A DNA stretch of 64,000 nucleotides from Limnoperna fortunei (GCA_944474755.1 OX104113.1:25672432-25736431), one strand, 5' to 3'. Shown: positions 22,731 through 36,906, counted from the first letter of the stretch. The notes: a model not told the origin generated them from the sequence alone. Translations and numbers: made by a program.

Positions 22731-23516
22731 AGTCATCCTTAGGTCGGTGGTTCAAATCCGCCTCGCGGGATACTTTTTGTTGTCTTTGTTCAAAGACAAT
22801 TTTCTCATGTAATGTCGGCCAGTTTGTGGATCCTGGACGGCCGGACCGTTGCTTTAAAATAGCAGATTTCTTATGATTGAAATACACATGCATGCACATC
22901 AACTATGGTAAACAACACGAATCGATGAATATTCATGGCGCATTAATTACTACATAGGTTTTTGATGGCCTGAGGCGATGTCAAATTGCTGTATAACATA
23001 GAGGCTTTCATTACATTCAATCACTGGACGACTTCAAATGATTTGTTTCGCATTAACAGAGAGCGAGGTGAACAAAAATATGCAGTTTTTAGTCAACTGT
23101 ACGGCTGTTCAAAGTGCGCTTGGGGTTAAGCATGAACAAACGCCATGTAGCGAGAAGCACCATTCGACATGACGTCGACAAAACGTGCATGTAGATGATA
23201 TTGATCTGGTGAGGAAAAATATACACCACTAATCGTTGCCGTTATTGTAGATATACAGCATATACACGTTTAGTCGAAAAACTTGTCCCGTTCTTGCAGA
23301 AATTCATCCTGAAATTAAGTTGACAACTAGCTCCGTTCTCAATGTGGAGACACACGATTAAGCATCCAACGTTGTATTCAGTTTCGTATAAGATTAAGTA
23401 ACAAATCAATAACTCGAAGGATTGATCATTTATCGATGAGGTGGATTTGCTTCCGAACTGGTCGAGTTTTTCATTATTCCACGGGAAAACGAAAAATGAT
23501 TGCCAAAAAAACTAAT

Positions 23517-23626
23517 TGCTCCGGGTGAGGATCGAACTCACAACCTCCGCATTCCTCATACTGTGCTGAGCACAGTGAAGGTACTGTCTATAAGTACGGC
23601 GCGCTAACCGATTGTGCCACCGGAGC
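23517..23626 (-). tRNA. tRNA-Ile (UAU), unit 5
   Basis: Intact with paired acceptor stem, unaffected by the insertion 816 bp away. The unit has a private G-to-A at 23314 in the spacer. Confidence 0.96.
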
Positions 23627-24019
23627 AATGTTACAAGATTGCAGTTTAGTTGTGCTTTTATACGTCAACATTCCAAATCCTCGCGTACACTTGACTTTCA
23701 GTAAAGATAACGCCACTCTGAAGATTTAGCATGAAAAGAAAACAAAACAGAATGTAGGCTTGGTGTTTTCCTTTTCCGCGTTCTATGCGGATTTAACACG
23801 TATATTTTCAAGCGAAACCGATTTCGTCTCCCATTAAATTGCAACTGAGAATTCGTTAAAACGTCGAGAGTTACTAGTATATCGATGTTGTATTGCACTT
23901 TAAAACGACAGTTATATTTCCCTTAGAATATACTACCATTTCATTAAATATGTACCAAGGCCGTTTACCGAAAATTCGCTTAGGCATAAGTACCCCAAAT
24001 AACGAAAATTAAGTATCTT

Positions 24020-24109
24020 CCCGCGATAGCTCAGTTGGTAGAGCGGAGGACTGTAGTGGAATATTTCATAGTCATCCTTAGGTCGGTGGTTCAAATCCGC
24101 CTCGCGGGA
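24020..24109 (+). tRNA. tRNA-Tyr (GUA), unit 6
   Basis: Intact. It directly follows the insertion-bearing unit and shows no trace of the insert. Confidence 0.97.
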
Positions 24110-24855
24110 TACTTTTTGTTGTCTTTGTTCAAAGACAATTTTCTCATGTAATGTCGGCCAGTTTGTGGATCCTGGACGGCCGGACCGTTGCTTTAAAATA
24201 GCAGATTTCTTATGATTGAAATACACATGCATGCACATCAACTATGGTAAACAACACGAATCGATGAATATTCATGGCGCATTAATTACTACATAGGTTT
24301 TTGATGGCCTGAGGCGATGTCAAATTGCTGTATAACATAGAGGCTTTCATTACATTCAATCACTGGACGACTTCAAATGATTTGTTTCGCATTAACAGAG
24401 AGCGAGGTGAACAAAAATATGCAGTTTTTAGTCAACTGTACGGCTGTTCAAAGTGCGCTTGGGGTTAAGCATGAACAAACGCCATGTAGCGAGAAGCACC
24501 ATTCGACATGACGTCGACAAAACGTGCATGTAGATGATATTGATCTGGTGAGGAAAAATATACACCACTAATCGTTGCCGTTATTGTAGATATACAGCAT
24601 ATACACGTTTAGTCGAAAAACTTGTCCCGTTCTTGCAGAAATTCATCCTGAAGTTAAGTTGACAACTAGCTCCGTTCTCAATGTGGAGACACACGATTAA
24701 GCATCCAACGTTGTATTCAGTTTCGTATAAGATTAAGTAACAAATCAATAACTCGAAGGATTGATCATTTATCGATGAGGTGGATTTGCTTCCGAACTGG
24801 TCGAGTTTTTCATTATTCCACGGGAAAACGAAAAATGATTGCCAAAAAAACTAAT

Positions 24856-24965
24856 TGCTCCGGGTGAGGATCGAACTCACAACCTCCGCATTCCTCATAC
24901 TGTGCTGAGCACAGTGAAGGTACTGTCTATAAGTACGGCGCGCTAACCGATTGTGCCACCGGAGC
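24856..24965 (-). tRNA. tRNA-Ile (UAU), unit 6
   Basis: Paired acceptor stem; unit allele C at +916. Confidence 0.96.
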
Positions 24966-25358
24966 AATGTTACAAGATTGCAGTTTAGTTGTGCTTTTAT
25001 ACGTCAACATTCCAAATCCTCGCGTACACTTGACTTTCAGTAAAGATAACGCCACTCTGAAGATTTAGCATGAAAAGAAAACAAAACAGAATGTAGGCTT
25101 GGTGTTTTCCTTTTCCGCGTTCTATGCGGATTTAACACGTATATTTTCAAGCGAAACCGATTTCGTCTCCCATTAAATTGCAACTGAGAATTCGTTAAAA
25201 CGTCGAGAGTTACTAGTATATCGATGTTGTATTGCACTTTAAAACGACAGTTATATTTCCCTTAGAATATACTACCATTTCATTAAATATGTACCAAGGC
25301 CGTTTACCGAAAATTCGCTTAGGCATAAGTACCCCAAATAACGAAAATTAAGTATCTT

Positions 25359-25448
25359 CCCGCGATAGCTCAGTTGGTAGAGCGGAGGACTGTAGTGGAA
25401 TATTTCATAGTCATCCTTAGGTCGGTGGTTCAAATCCGCCTCGCGGGA
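25359..25448 (+). tRNA. tRNA-Tyr (GUA), unit 7
   Basis: Intact; first unit of the higher-order repeat. Confidence 0.97.
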
Positions 25449-26194
25449 TACTTTTTGTTGTCTTTGTTCAAAGACAATTTTCTCATGTAATGTCGGCCAG
25501 TTTGTGGATCCTGGACGGCCGGACCGTTGCTTTAAAATAGCAGATTTCTTATGATTGAAATACACATGCATGCACATCAACTATGGTAAACAACACGAAT
25601 CGATGAATATTCATGGCGCATTAATTACTACATAGGTTTTTGATGGCCTGAGGCGATGTCAAATTGCTGTATAACATAGAGGCTTTCATTACATTCAATC
25701 ACTGGACGACTTCAAATGATTTGTTTCGCATTAACAGAGAGCGAGGTGAACAAAAATATGCAGTTTTTAGTCAACTGTACGGCTGTTCAAAGTGCGCTTG
25801 GGGTTAAGCATGAACAAACGCCATGTAGCGAGAAGCACCATTCGACATGACGTCGACAAAACGTGCATGTAGATGATATTGATCTGGTGAGGAAAAATAT
25901 ACACCACTAATCGTTGCCGTTATTGTAGATATACAGCATATACACGTTTAGTAGAAAAACTTGTCCCGTTCTTGCAGAAATTCATCCTGAAGTTAAGTTG
26001 ACAACTAGCTCCGTTCTCAATGTGGAGACACACGATTAAGCATCCAACGTTGTATTCAGTTTCGTATAAGATTAAGTAACAAATCAATAACTCGAAGGAT
26101 TGATCATTTATCGATGAGGTGGATTTGCTTCCGAACTGGTCGAGTTTTTCATTATTCCACGGGAAAACGAAAAATGATTGCCAAAAAAACTAAT

Positions 26195-26304
26195 TGCTTC
26201 GGGTGAGGATCGAACTCACAACCTCCGCATTCCTCATACTGTGCTGAGCACAGTGAAGGTACTGTCTATAAGTACGGCGCGCTAACCGATTGTGCCACCG
26301 GAGC
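26195..26304 (-). tRNA. tRNA-Ile (UAU), unit 7, C4-A69 variant
   Basis: It carries T at 26199 (mismatch allele), combined with A at +916, a different background from units 1-3. Confidence 0.95.
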
Positions 26305-26697
26305 AATGTTACAAGATTGCAGTTTAGTTGTGCTTTTATACGTCAACATTCCAAATCCTCGCGTACACTTGACTTTCAGTAAAGATAACGCCACTCTGAA
26401 GATTTAGCATGAAAAGAAAACAAAACAGAATGTAGGCTTGGTGTTTTCCTTTTCCGCGTTCTATGCGGATTTAACACGTATATTTTCAAGCGAAACCGAT
26501 TTCGTCTCCCATTAAATTGCAACTGAGAATTCGTTAAAACGTCGAGAGTTACTAGTATATCGATGTTGTATTGCACTTTAAAACGACAGTTATATTTCCC
26601 TTAGAATATACTACCATTTCATTAAATATGTACCAAGGCCGTTTACCGAAAATTCGCTTAGGCATAAGTACCCCAAATAACGAAAATTAAGTATCTT

Positions 26698-26787
26698 CCC
26701 GCGATAGCTCAGTTGGTAGAGCGGAGGACTGTAGTGGAATATTTCATAGTCATCCTTAGGTCGGTGGTTCAAATCCGCCTCGCGGGA
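26698..26787 (+). tRNA. tRNA-Tyr (GUA), unit 8
   Basis: Intact; no difference seen. Confidence 0.97.
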
Positions 26788-27533
26788 TACTTTTTGTTGT
26801 CTTTGTTCAAAGACAATTTTCTCATGTAATGTCGGCCAGTTTGTGGATCCTGGACGGCCGGACCGTTGCTTTAAAATAGCAGATTTCTTATGATTGAAAT
26901 ACACATGCATGCACATCAACTATGGTAAACAACACGAATCGATGAATATTCATGGCGCATTAATTACTACATAGGTTTTTGATGGCCTGAGGCGATGTCA
27001 AATTGCTGTATAACATAGAGGCTTTCATTACATTCAATCACTGGACGACTTCAAATGATTTGTTTCGCATTAACAGAGAGCGAGGTGAACAAAAATATGC
27101 AGTTTTTAGTCAACTGTACGGCTGTTCAAAGTGCGCTTGGGGTTAAGCATGAACAAACGCCATGTAGCGAGAAGCACCATTCGACATGACGTCGACAAAA
27201 CGTGCATGTAGATGATATTGATCTGGTGAGGAAAAATATACACCACTAATCGTTGCCGTTATTGTAGATATACAGCATATACACGTTTAGTCGAAAAACT
27301 TGTCCCGTTCTTGCAGAAATTCATCCTGAAGTTAAGTTGACAACTAGCTCCGTTCTCAATGTGGAGACACACGATTAAGCATCCAACGTTGTATTCAGTT
27401 TCGTATAAGATTAAGTAACAAATCAATAACTCGAAGGATTGATCATTTATCGATGAGGTGGATTTGCTTCCGAACTGGTCGAGTTTTTCATTATTCCACG
27501 GGAAAACGAAAAATGATTGCCAAAAAAACTAAT

Positions 27534-27643
27534 TGCTCCGGGTGAGGATCGAACTCACAACCTCCGCATTCCTCATACTGTGCTGAGCACAGTGAAGGTA
27601 CTGTCTATAAGTACGGCGCGCTAACCGATTGTGCCACCGGAGC
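27534..27643 (-). tRNA. tRNA-Ile (UAU), unit 8
   Basis: Paired acceptor stem; T allele at +1323 in the upstream flank. Confidence 0.96.
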
Positions 27644-28036
27644 AATGTTACAAGATTGCAGTTTAGTTGTGCTTTTATACGTCAACATTCCAAATCCTTG
27701 CGTACACTTGACTTTCAGTAAAGATAACGCCACTCTGAAGATTTAGCATGAAAAGAAAACAAAACAGAATGTAGGCTTGGTGTTTTCCTTTTCCGCGTTC
27801 TATGCGGATTTAACACGTATATTTTCAAGCGAAACCGATTTCGTCTCCCATTAAATTGCAACTGAGAATTCGTTAAAACGTCGAGAGTTACTAGTATATC
27901 GATGTTGTATTGCACTTTAAAACGACAGTTATATTTCCCTTAGAATATACTACCATTTCATTAAATATGTACCAAGGCCGTTGACCGAAAATTCGCTTAG
28001 GCATAAGTACCCCAAATAACGAAAATTAAGTATCTT

Positions 28037-28126
28037 CCCGCGATAGCTCAGTTGGTAGAGCGGAGGACTGTAGTGGAATATTTCATAGTCATCCTTAGGT
28101 CGGTGGTTCAAATCCGCCTCGCGGGA
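28037..28126 (+). tRNA. tRNA-Tyr (GUA), unit 9
   Basis: Intact; the unit has the G allele 54 bp upstream (+268). Confidence 0.97.
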
Positions 28127-28872
28127 TACTTTTTGTTGTCTTTGTTCAAAGACAATTTTCTCATGTAATGTCGGCCAGTTTGTGGATCCTGGACGGCCGG
28201 ACCGTTGCTTTAAAATAGCAGATTTCTTATGATTGAAATACACATGCATGCACATCAACTATGGTAAACAACACGAATCGATGAATATTCATGGCGCATT
28301 AATTACTACATAGGTTTTTGATGGCCTGAGGCGATGTCAAATTGCTGTATAACATAGAGGCTTTCATTACATTCAATCACTGGACGACTTCAAATGATTT
28401 GTTTCGCATTAACAGAGAGCGAGGTGAACAAAAATATGCAGTTTTTAGTCAACTGTACGGCTGTTCAAAGTGCGCTTGGGGTTAAGCATGAACAAACGCC
28501 ATGTAGCGAGAAGCACCATTCGACATGACGTCGACAAAACGTGCATGTAGATGATATTGATCTGGTGAGGAAAAATATACACCACTAATCGTTGCCGTTA
28601 TTGTAGATATACAGCATATACACGTTTAGTCGAAAAACTTGTCCCGTTCTTGCAGAAATTCATCCTGAAGTTAAGTTGACAACTAGCTCCGTTCTCAATG
28701 TGGAGACACACGATTAAGCATCCAACGTTGTATTCAGTTTCGTATAAGATTAAGTAACAAATCAATAACTCGAAGGATTGATCATTTATCGATGAGGTGG
28801 ATTTGCTTCCGAACTGGTCGAGTTTTTCATTATTCCACGGGAAAACGAAAAATGATTGCCAAAAAAACTAAT

Positions 28873-28982
28873 TGCTCCGGGTGAGGATCGAACTCACAAC
28901 CTCCGCATTCCTCATACTGTGCTGAGCACAGTGAAGGTACTGTCTATAAGTACGGCGCGCTAACCGATTGTGCCACCGGAGC
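28873..28982 (-). tRNA. tRNA-Ile (UAU), unit 9
   Basis: Paired acceptor stem; standard flank. Confidence 0.96.
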
Positions 28983-29375
28983 AATGTTACAAGATTGCAG
29001 TTTAGTTGTGCTTTTATACGTCAACATTCCAAATCCTCGCGTACACTTGACTTTCAGTAAAGATAACGCCACTCTGAAGATTTAGCATGAAAAGAAAACA
29101 AAACAGAATGTAGGCTTGGTGTTTTCCTTTTCCGCGTTCTATGCGGATTTAACACGTATATTTTCAAGCGAAACCGATTTCGTCTCCCATTAAATTGCAA
29201 CTGAGAATTCGTTAAAACGTCGAGAGTTACTAGTATATCGATGTTGTATTGCACTTTAAAACGACAGTTATATTTCCCTTAGAATATACTACCATTTCAT
29301 TAAATATGTACCAAGGCCGTTTACCGAAAATTCGCTTAGGCATAAGTACCCCAAATAACGAAAATTAAGTATCTT

Positions 29376-29465
29376 CCCGCGATAGCTCAGTTGGTAGAGC
29401 GGAGGACTGTAGTGGAATATTTCATAGTCATCCTTAGGTCGGTGGTTCAAATCCGCCTCGCGGGA
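29376..29465 (+). tRNA. tRNA-Tyr (GUA), unit 10
   Basis: Intact; T allele at +268. Confidence 0.97.
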
Positions 29466-30211
29466 TACTTTTTGTTGTCTTTGTTCAAAGACAATTTTCT
29501 CATGTAATGTCGGCCAGTTTGTGGATCCTGGACGGCCGGACCGTTGCTTTAAAATAGCAGATTTCTTATGATTGAAATACACATGCATGCACATCAACTA
29601 TGGTAAACAACACGAATCGATGAATATTCATGGCGCATTAATTACTACATAGGTTTTTGATGGCCTGAGGCGATGTCAAATTGCTGTATAACATAGAGGC
29701 TTTCATTACATTCAATCACTGGACGACTTCAAATGATTTGTTTCGCATTAACAGAGAGCGAGGTGAACAAAAATATGCAGTTTTTAGTCAACTGTACGGC
29801 TGTTCAAAGTGCGCTTGGGGTTAAGCATGAACAAACGCCATGTAGCGAGAAGCACCATTCGACATGACGTCGACAAAACGTGCATGTAGATGATATTGAT
29901 CTGGTGAGGAAAAATATACACCACTAATCGTTGCCGTTATTGTAGATATACAGCATATACACGTTTAGTAGAAAAACTTGTCCCGTTCTTGCAGAAATTC
30001 ATCCTGAAGTTAAGTTGACAACTAGCTCCGTTCTCAATGTGGAGACACACGATTAAGCATCCAACGTTGTATTCAGTTTCGTATAAGATTAAGTAACAAA
30101 TCAATAACTCGAAGGATTGATCATTTATCGATGAGGTGGATTTGCTTCCGAACTGGTCGAGTTTTTCATTATTCCACGGGAAAACGAAAAATGATTGCCA
30201 AAAAAACTAAT

Positions 30212-30321
30212 TGCTCCGGGTGAGGATCGAACTCACAACCTCCGCATTCCTCATACTGTGCTGAGCACAGTGAAGGTACTGTCTATAAGTACGGCGCGCT
30301 AACCGATTGTGCCACCGGAGC
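30212..30321 (-). tRNA. tRNA-Ile (UAU), unit 10
   Basis: Paired acceptor stem; C allele at +1316 in the upstream flank. Confidence 0.96.
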
Positions 30322-30714
30322 AATGTTACAAGATTGCAGTTTAGTTGTGCTTTTATACGTCAACATTCCCAATCCTCGCGTACACTTGACTTTCAGTAAA
30401 GATAACGCCACTCTGAAGATTTAGCATGAAAAGAAAACAAAACAGAATGTAGGCTTGGTGTTTTCCTTTTCCGCGTTCTATGCGGATTTAACACGTATAT
30501 TTTCAAGCGAAACCGATTTCGTCTCCCATTAAATTGCAACTGAGAATTCGTTAAAACGTCGAGAGTTACTAGTATATCGATGTTGTATTGCACTTTAAAA
30601 CGACAGTTATATTTCCCTTAGAATATACTACCATTTCATTAAATATGTACCAAGGCCGTTTACCGAAAATTCGCTTAGGCATAAGTACCCCAAATAACGA
30701 AAATTAAGTATCTT

Positions 30715-30804
30715 CCCGCGATAGCTCAGTTGGTAGAGCGGAGGACTGTAGTGGAATATTTCATAGTCATCCTTAGGTCGGTGGTTCAAATCCGCCTCGC
30801 GGGA
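30715..30804 (+). tRNA. tRNA-Tyr (GUA), unit 11
   Basis: Intact; the unit has the same alleles as unit 10. Confidence 0.97.
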
Positions 30805-31550
30805 TACTTTTTGTTGTCTTTGTTCAAAGACAATTTTCTCATGTAATGTCGGCCAGTTTGTGGATCCTGGACGGCCGGACCGTTGCTTTAAAATAGCAGA
30901 TTTCTTATGATTGAAATACACATGCATGCACATCAACTATGGTAAACAACACGAATCGATGAATATTCATGGCGCATTAATTACTACATAGGTTTTTGAT
31001 GGCCTGAGGCGATGTCAAATTGCTGTATAACATAGAGGCTTTCATTACATTCAATCACTGGACGACTTCAAATGATTTGTTTCGCATTAACAGAGAGCGA
31101 GGTGAACAAAAATATGCAGTTTTTAGTCAACTGTACGGCTGTTCAAAGTGCGCTTGGGGTTAAGCATGAACAAACGCCATGTAGCGAGAAGCACCATTCG
31201 ACATGACGTCGACAAAACGTGCATGTAGATGATATTGATCTGGTGAGGAAAAATATACACCACTAATCGTTGCCGTTATTGTAGATATACAGCATATACA
31301 CGTTTAGTAGAAAAACTTGTCCCGTTCTTGCAGAAATTCATCCTGAAGTTAAGTTGACAACTAGCTCCGTTCTCAATGTGGAGACACACGATTAAGCATC
31401 CAACGTTGTATTCAGTTTCGTATAAGATTAAGTAACAAATCAATAACTCGAAGGATTGATCATTTATCGATGAGGTGGATTTGCTTCCGAACTGGTCGAG
31501 TTTTTCATTATTCCACGGGAAAACGAAAAATGATTGCCAAAAAAACTAAT

Positions 31551-31660
31551 TGCTCCGGGTGAGGATCGAACTCACAACCTCCGCATTCCTCATACTGTGC
31601 TGAGCACAGTGAAGGTACTGTCTATAAGTACGGCGCGCTAACCGATTGTGCCACCGGAGC
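31551..31660 (-). tRNA. tRNA-Ile (UAU), unit 11
   Basis: Paired acceptor stem; C allele at +1316. Confidence 0.96.
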
Positions 31661-32053
31661 AATGTTACAAGATTGCAGTTTAGTTGTGCTTTTATACGTC
31701 AACATTCCCAATCCTCGCGTACACTTGACTTTCAGTAAAGATAACGCCACTCTGAAGATTTAGCATGAAAAGAAAACAAAACAGAATGTAGGCTTGGTGT
31801 TTTCCTTTTCCGCGTTCTATGCGGATTTAACACGTATATTTTCAAGCGAAACCGATTTCGTCTCCCATTAAATTGCAACTGAGAATTCGTTAAAACGTCG
31901 AGAGTTACTAGTATATCGATGTTGTATTGCACTTTAAAACGACAGTTATATTTCCCTTAGAATATACTACCATTTCATTAAATATGTACCAAGGCCGTTT
32001 ACCGAAAATTCGCTTAGGCATAAGTACCCCAAATAACGAAAATTAAGTATCTT

Positions 32054-32143
32054 CCCGCGATAGCTCAGTTGGTAGAGCGGAGGACTGTAGTGGAATATTT
32101 CATAGTCATCCTTAGGTCGGTGGTTCAAATCCGCCTCGCGGGA
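32054..32143 (+). tRNA. tRNA-Tyr (GUA), unit 12
   Basis: Intact; counterpart of unit 7. Confidence 0.97.
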
Positions 32144-32889
32144 TACTTTTTGTTGTCTTTGTTCAAAGACAATTTTCTCATGTAATGTCGGCCAGTTTGT
32201 GGATCCTGGACGGCCGGACCGTTGCTTTAAAATAGCAGATTTCTTATGATTGAAATACACATGCATGCACATCAACTATGGTAAACAACACGAATCGATG
32301 AATATTCATGGCGCATTAATTACTACATAGGTTTTTGATGGCCTGAGGCGATGTCAAATTGCTGTATAACATAGAGGCTTTCATTACATTCAATCACTGG
32401 ACGACTTCAAATGATTTGTTTCGCATTAACAGAGAGCGAGGTGAACAAAAATATGCAGTTTTTAGTCAACTGTACGGCTGTTCAAAGTGCGCTTGGGGTT
32501 AAGCATGAACAAACGCCATGTAGCGAGAAGCACCATTCGACATGACGTCGACAAAACGTGCATGTAGATGATATTGATCTGGTGAGGAAAAATATACACC
32601 ACTAATCGTTGCCGTTATTGTAGATATACAGCATATACACGTTTAGTAGAAAAACTTGTCCCGTTCTTGCAGAAATTCATCCTGAAGTTAAGTTGACAAC
32701 TAGCTCCGTTCTCAATGTGGAGACACACGATTAAGCATCCAACGTTGTATTCAGTTTCGTATAAGATTAAGTAACAAATCAATAACTCGAAGGATTGATC
32801 ATTTATCGATGAGGTGGATTTGCTTCCGAACTGGTCGAGTTTTTCATTATTCCACGGGAAAACGAAAAATGATTGCCAAAAAAACTAAT

Positions 32890-32999
32890 TGCTTCGGGTG
32901 AGGATCGAACTCACAACCTCCGCATTCCTCATACTGTGCTGAGCACAGTGAAGGTACTGTCTATAAGTACGGCGCGCTAACCGATTGTGCCACCGGAGC
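32890..32999 (-). tRNA. tRNA-Ile (UAU), unit 12, C4-A69 variant
   Basis: T at 32894; the last mismatch allele in the window. No later unit carries it. Confidence 0.95.
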
Positions 33000-33392
33000 A
33001 ATGTTACAAGATTGCAGTTTAGTTGTGCTTTTATACGTCAACATTCCAAATCCTCGCGTACACTTGACTTTCAGTAAAGATAACGCCACTCTGAAGATTT
33101 AGCATGAAAAGAAAACAAAACAGAATGTAGGCTTGGTGTTTTCCTTTTCCGCGTTCTATGCGGATTTAACACGTATATTTTCAAGCGAAACCGATTTCGT
33201 CTCCCATTAAATTGCAACTGAGAATTCGTTAAAACGTCGAGAGTTACTAGTATATCGATGTTGTATTGCACTTTAAAACGACAGTTATATTTCCCTTAGA
33301 ATATACTACCATTTCATTAAATATGTACCAAGGCCGTTTACCGAAAATTCGCTTAGGCATAAGTACCCCAAATAACGAAAATTAAGTATCTT

Positions 33393-33482
33393 CCCGCGAT
33401 AGCTCAGTTGGTAGAGCGGAGGACTGTAGTGGAATATTTCATAGTCATCCTTAGGTCGGTGGTTCAAATCCGCCTCGCGGGA
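33393..33482 (+). tRNA. tRNA-Tyr (GUA), unit 13
   Basis: Intact; counterpart of unit 8. Confidence 0.97.
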
Positions 33483-34228
33483 TACTTTTTGTTGTCTTTG
33501 TTCAAAGACAATTTTCTCATGTAATGTCGGCCAGTTTGTGGATCCTGGACGGCCGGACCGTTGCTTTAAAATAGCAGATTTCTTATGATTGAAATACACA
33601 TGCATGCACATCAACTATGGTAAACAACACGAATCGATGAATATTCATGGCGCATTAATTACTACATAGGTTTTTGATGGCCTGAGGCGATGTCAAATTG
33701 CTGTATAACATAGAGGCTTTCATTACATTCAATCACTGGACGACTTCAAATGATTTGTTTCGCATTAACAGAGAGCGAGGTGAACAAAAATATGCAGTTT
33801 TTAGTCAACTGTACGGCTGTTCAAAGTGCGCTTGGGGTTAAGCATGAACAAACGCCATGTAGCGAGAAGCACCATTCGACATGACGTCGACAAAACGTGC
33901 ATGTAGATGATATTGATCTGGTGAGGAAAAATATACACCACTAATCGTTGCCGTTATTGTAGATATACAGCATATACACGTTTAGTCGAAAAACTTGTCC
34001 CGTTCTTGCAGAAATTCATCCTGAAGTTAAGTTGACAACTAGCTCCGTTCTCAATGTGGAGACACACGATTAAGCATCCAACGTTGTATTCAGTTTCGTA
34101 TAAGATTAAGTAACAAATCAATAACTCGAAGGATTGATCATTTATCGATGAGGTGGATTTGCTTCCGAACTGGTCGAGTTTTTCATTATTCCACGGGAAA
34201 ACGAAAAATGATTGCCAAAAAAACTAAT

Positions 34229-34338
34229 TGCTCCGGGTGAGGATCGAACTCACAACCTCCGCATTCCTCATACTGTGCTGAGCACAGTGAAGGTACTGTC
34301 TATAAGTACGGCGCGCTAACCGATTGTGCCACCGGAGC
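34229..34338 (-). tRNA. tRNA-Ile (UAU), unit 13
   Basis: Paired acceptor stem; T allele at +1323 as in unit 8. Confidence 0.96.
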
Positions 34339-34731
34339 AATGTTACAAGATTGCAGTTTAGTTGTGCTTTTATACGTCAACATTCCAAATCCTTGCGTAC
34401 ACTTGACTTTCAGTAAAGATAACGCCACTCTGAAGATTTAGCATGAAAAGAAAACAAAACAGAATGTAGGCTTGGTGTTTTCCTTTTCCGCGTTCTATGC
34501 GGATTTAACACGTATATTTTCAAGCGAAACCGATTTCGTCTCCCATTAAATTGCAACTGAGAATTCGTTAAAACGTCGAGAGTTACTAGTATATCGATGT
34601 TGTATTGCACTTTAAAACGACAGTTATATTTCCCTTAGAATATACTACCATTTCATTAAATATGTACCAAGGCCGTTGACCGAAAATTCGCTTAGGCATA
34701 AGTACCCCAAATAACGAAAATTAAGTATCTT

Positions 34732-34821
34732 CCCGCGATAGCTCAGTTGGTAGAGCGGAGGACTGTAGTGGAATATTTCATAGTCATCCTTAGGTCGGTG
34801 GTTCAAATCCGCCTCGCGGGA
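34732..34821 (+). tRNA. tRNA-Tyr (GUA), unit 14
   Basis: Intact; G allele upstream as in unit 9. Confidence 0.97.
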
Positions 34822-35567
34822 TACTTTTTGTTGTCTTTGTTCAAAGACAATTTTCTCATGTAATGTCGGCCAGTTTGTGGATCCTGGACGGCCGGACCGT
34901 TGCTTTAAAATAGCAGATTTCTTATGATTGAAATACACATGCATGCACATCAACTATGGTAAACAACACGAATCGATGAATATTCATGGCGCATTAATTA
35001 CTACATAGGTTTTTGATGGCCTGAGGCGATGTCAAATTGCTGTATAACATAGAGGCTTTCATTACATTCAATCACTGGACGACTTCAAATGATTTGTTTC
35101 GCATTAACAGAGAGCGAGGTGAACAAAAATATGCAGTTTTTAGTCAACTGTACGGCTGTTCAAAGTGCGCTTGGGGTTAAGCATGAACAAACGCCATGTA
35201 GCGAGAAGCACCATTCGACATGACGTCGACAAAACGTGCATGTAGATGATATTGATCTGGTGAGGAAAAATATACACCACTAATCGTTGCCGTTATTGTA
35301 GATATACAGCATATACACGTTTAGTCGAAAAACTTGTCCCGTTCTTGCAGAAATTCATCCTGAAGTTAAGTTGACAACTAGCTCCGTTCTCAATGTGGAG
35401 ACACACGATTAAGCATCCAACGTTGTATTCAGTTTCGTATAAGATTAAGTAACAAATCAATAACTCGAAGGATTGATCATTTATCGATGAGGTGGATTTG
35501 CTTCCGAACTGGTCGAGTTTTTCATTATTCCACGGGAAAACGAAAAATGATTGCCAAAAAAACTAAT

Positions 35568-35677
35568 TGCTCCGGGTGAGGATCGAACTCACAACCTCCG
35601 CATTCCTCATACTGTGCTGAGCACAGTGAAGGTACTGTCTATAAGTACGGCGCGCTAACCGATTGTGCCACCGGAGC
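35568..35677 (-). tRNA. tRNA-Ile (UAU), unit 14
   Basis: Paired acceptor stem; standard flank. Confidence 0.96.
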
Positions 35678-36070
35678 AATGTTACAAGATTGCAGTTTAG
35701 TTGTGCTTTTATACGTCAACATTCCAAATCCTCGCGTACACTTGACTTTCAGTAAAGATAACGCCACTCTGAAGATTTAGCATGAAAAGAAAACAAAACA
35801 GAATGTAGGCTTGGTGTTTTCCTTTTCCGCGTTCTATGCGGATTTAACACGTATATTTTCAAGCGAAACCGATTTCGTCTCCCATTAAATTGCAACTGAG
35901 AATTCGTTAAAACGTCGAGAGTTACTAGTATATCGATGTTGTATTGCACTTTAAAACGACAGTTATATTTCCCTTAGAATATACTACCATTTCATTAAAT
36001 ATGTACCAAGGCCGTTTACCGAAAATTCGCTTAGGCATAAGTACCCCAAATAACGAAAATTAAGTATCTT

Positions 36071-36160
36071 CCCGCGATAGCTCAGTTGGTAGAGCGGAGG
36101 ACTGTAGTGGAATATTTCATAGTCATCCTTAGGTCGGTGGTTCAAATCCGCCTCGCGGGA
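36071..36160 (+). tRNA. tRNA-Tyr (GUA), unit 15
   Basis: Intact; counterpart of unit 10. Confidence 0.97.
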
Positions 36161-36906
36161 TACTTTTTGTTGTCTTTGTTCAAAGACAATTTTCTCATGT
36201 AATGTCGGCCAGTTTGTGGATCCTGGACGGCCGGACCGTTGCTTTAAAATAGCAGATTTCTTATGATTGAAATACACATGCATGCACATCAACTATGGTA
36301 AACAACACGAATCGATGAATATTCATGGCGCATTAATTACTACATAGGTTTTTGATGGCCTGAGGCGATGTCAAATTGCTGTATAACATAGAGGCTTTCA
36401 TTACATTCAATCACTGGACGACTTCAAATGATTTGTTTCGCATTAACAGAGAGCGAGGTGAACAAAAATATGCAGTTTTTAGTCAACTGTACGGCTGTTC
36501 AAAGTGCGCTTGGGGTTAAGCATGAACAAACGCCATGTAGCGAGAAGCACCATTCGACATGACGTCGACAAAACGTGCATGTAGATGATATTGATCTGGT
36601 GAGGAAAAATATACACCACTAATCGTTGCCGTTATTGTAGATATACAGCATATACACGTTTAGTAGAAAAACTTGTCCCGTTCTTGCAGAAATTCATCCT
36701 GAAGTTAAGTTGACAACTAGCTCCGTTCTCAATGTGGAGACACACGATTAAGCATCCAACGTTGTATTCAGTTTCGTATAAGATTAAGTAACAAATCAAT
36801 AACTCGAAGGATTGATCATTTATCGATGAGGTGGATTTGCTTCCGAACTGGTCGAGTTTTTCATTATTCCACGGGAAAACGAAAAATGATTGCCAAAAAA
36901 ACTAAT

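Larger units (their letters stand above)
21193..22770 (+). pseudogene. tRNA-Tyr of unit 5, split by a retroposed insertion
   Basis: The left part (21193-21242) holds exon 1 and 13 of 17 intron bases. The right part (22701-22770) restarts in the D arm because of the target duplication, then runs through the anticodon arm, full intron and exon 2 to the discriminator base at 22770. The A box stays on the left and the B box on the right, about 1.5 kb apart. Neither half can make a full tRNA, so this copy should be dead. Confidence 0.95.
25037..31731. repeat. Higher-order repeat, copy 1 (units 7-11)
   Basis: The five units carry the ordered allele string, at offsets +268/+916/+1162/+1316/+1323: T A T A C; T C C A T; G C C A C; T A C C C; T A C C C. 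The same order recurs in units 12-16. Length 6695 bp. This is the mark of a block duplication by unequal exchange. Confidence 0.85.
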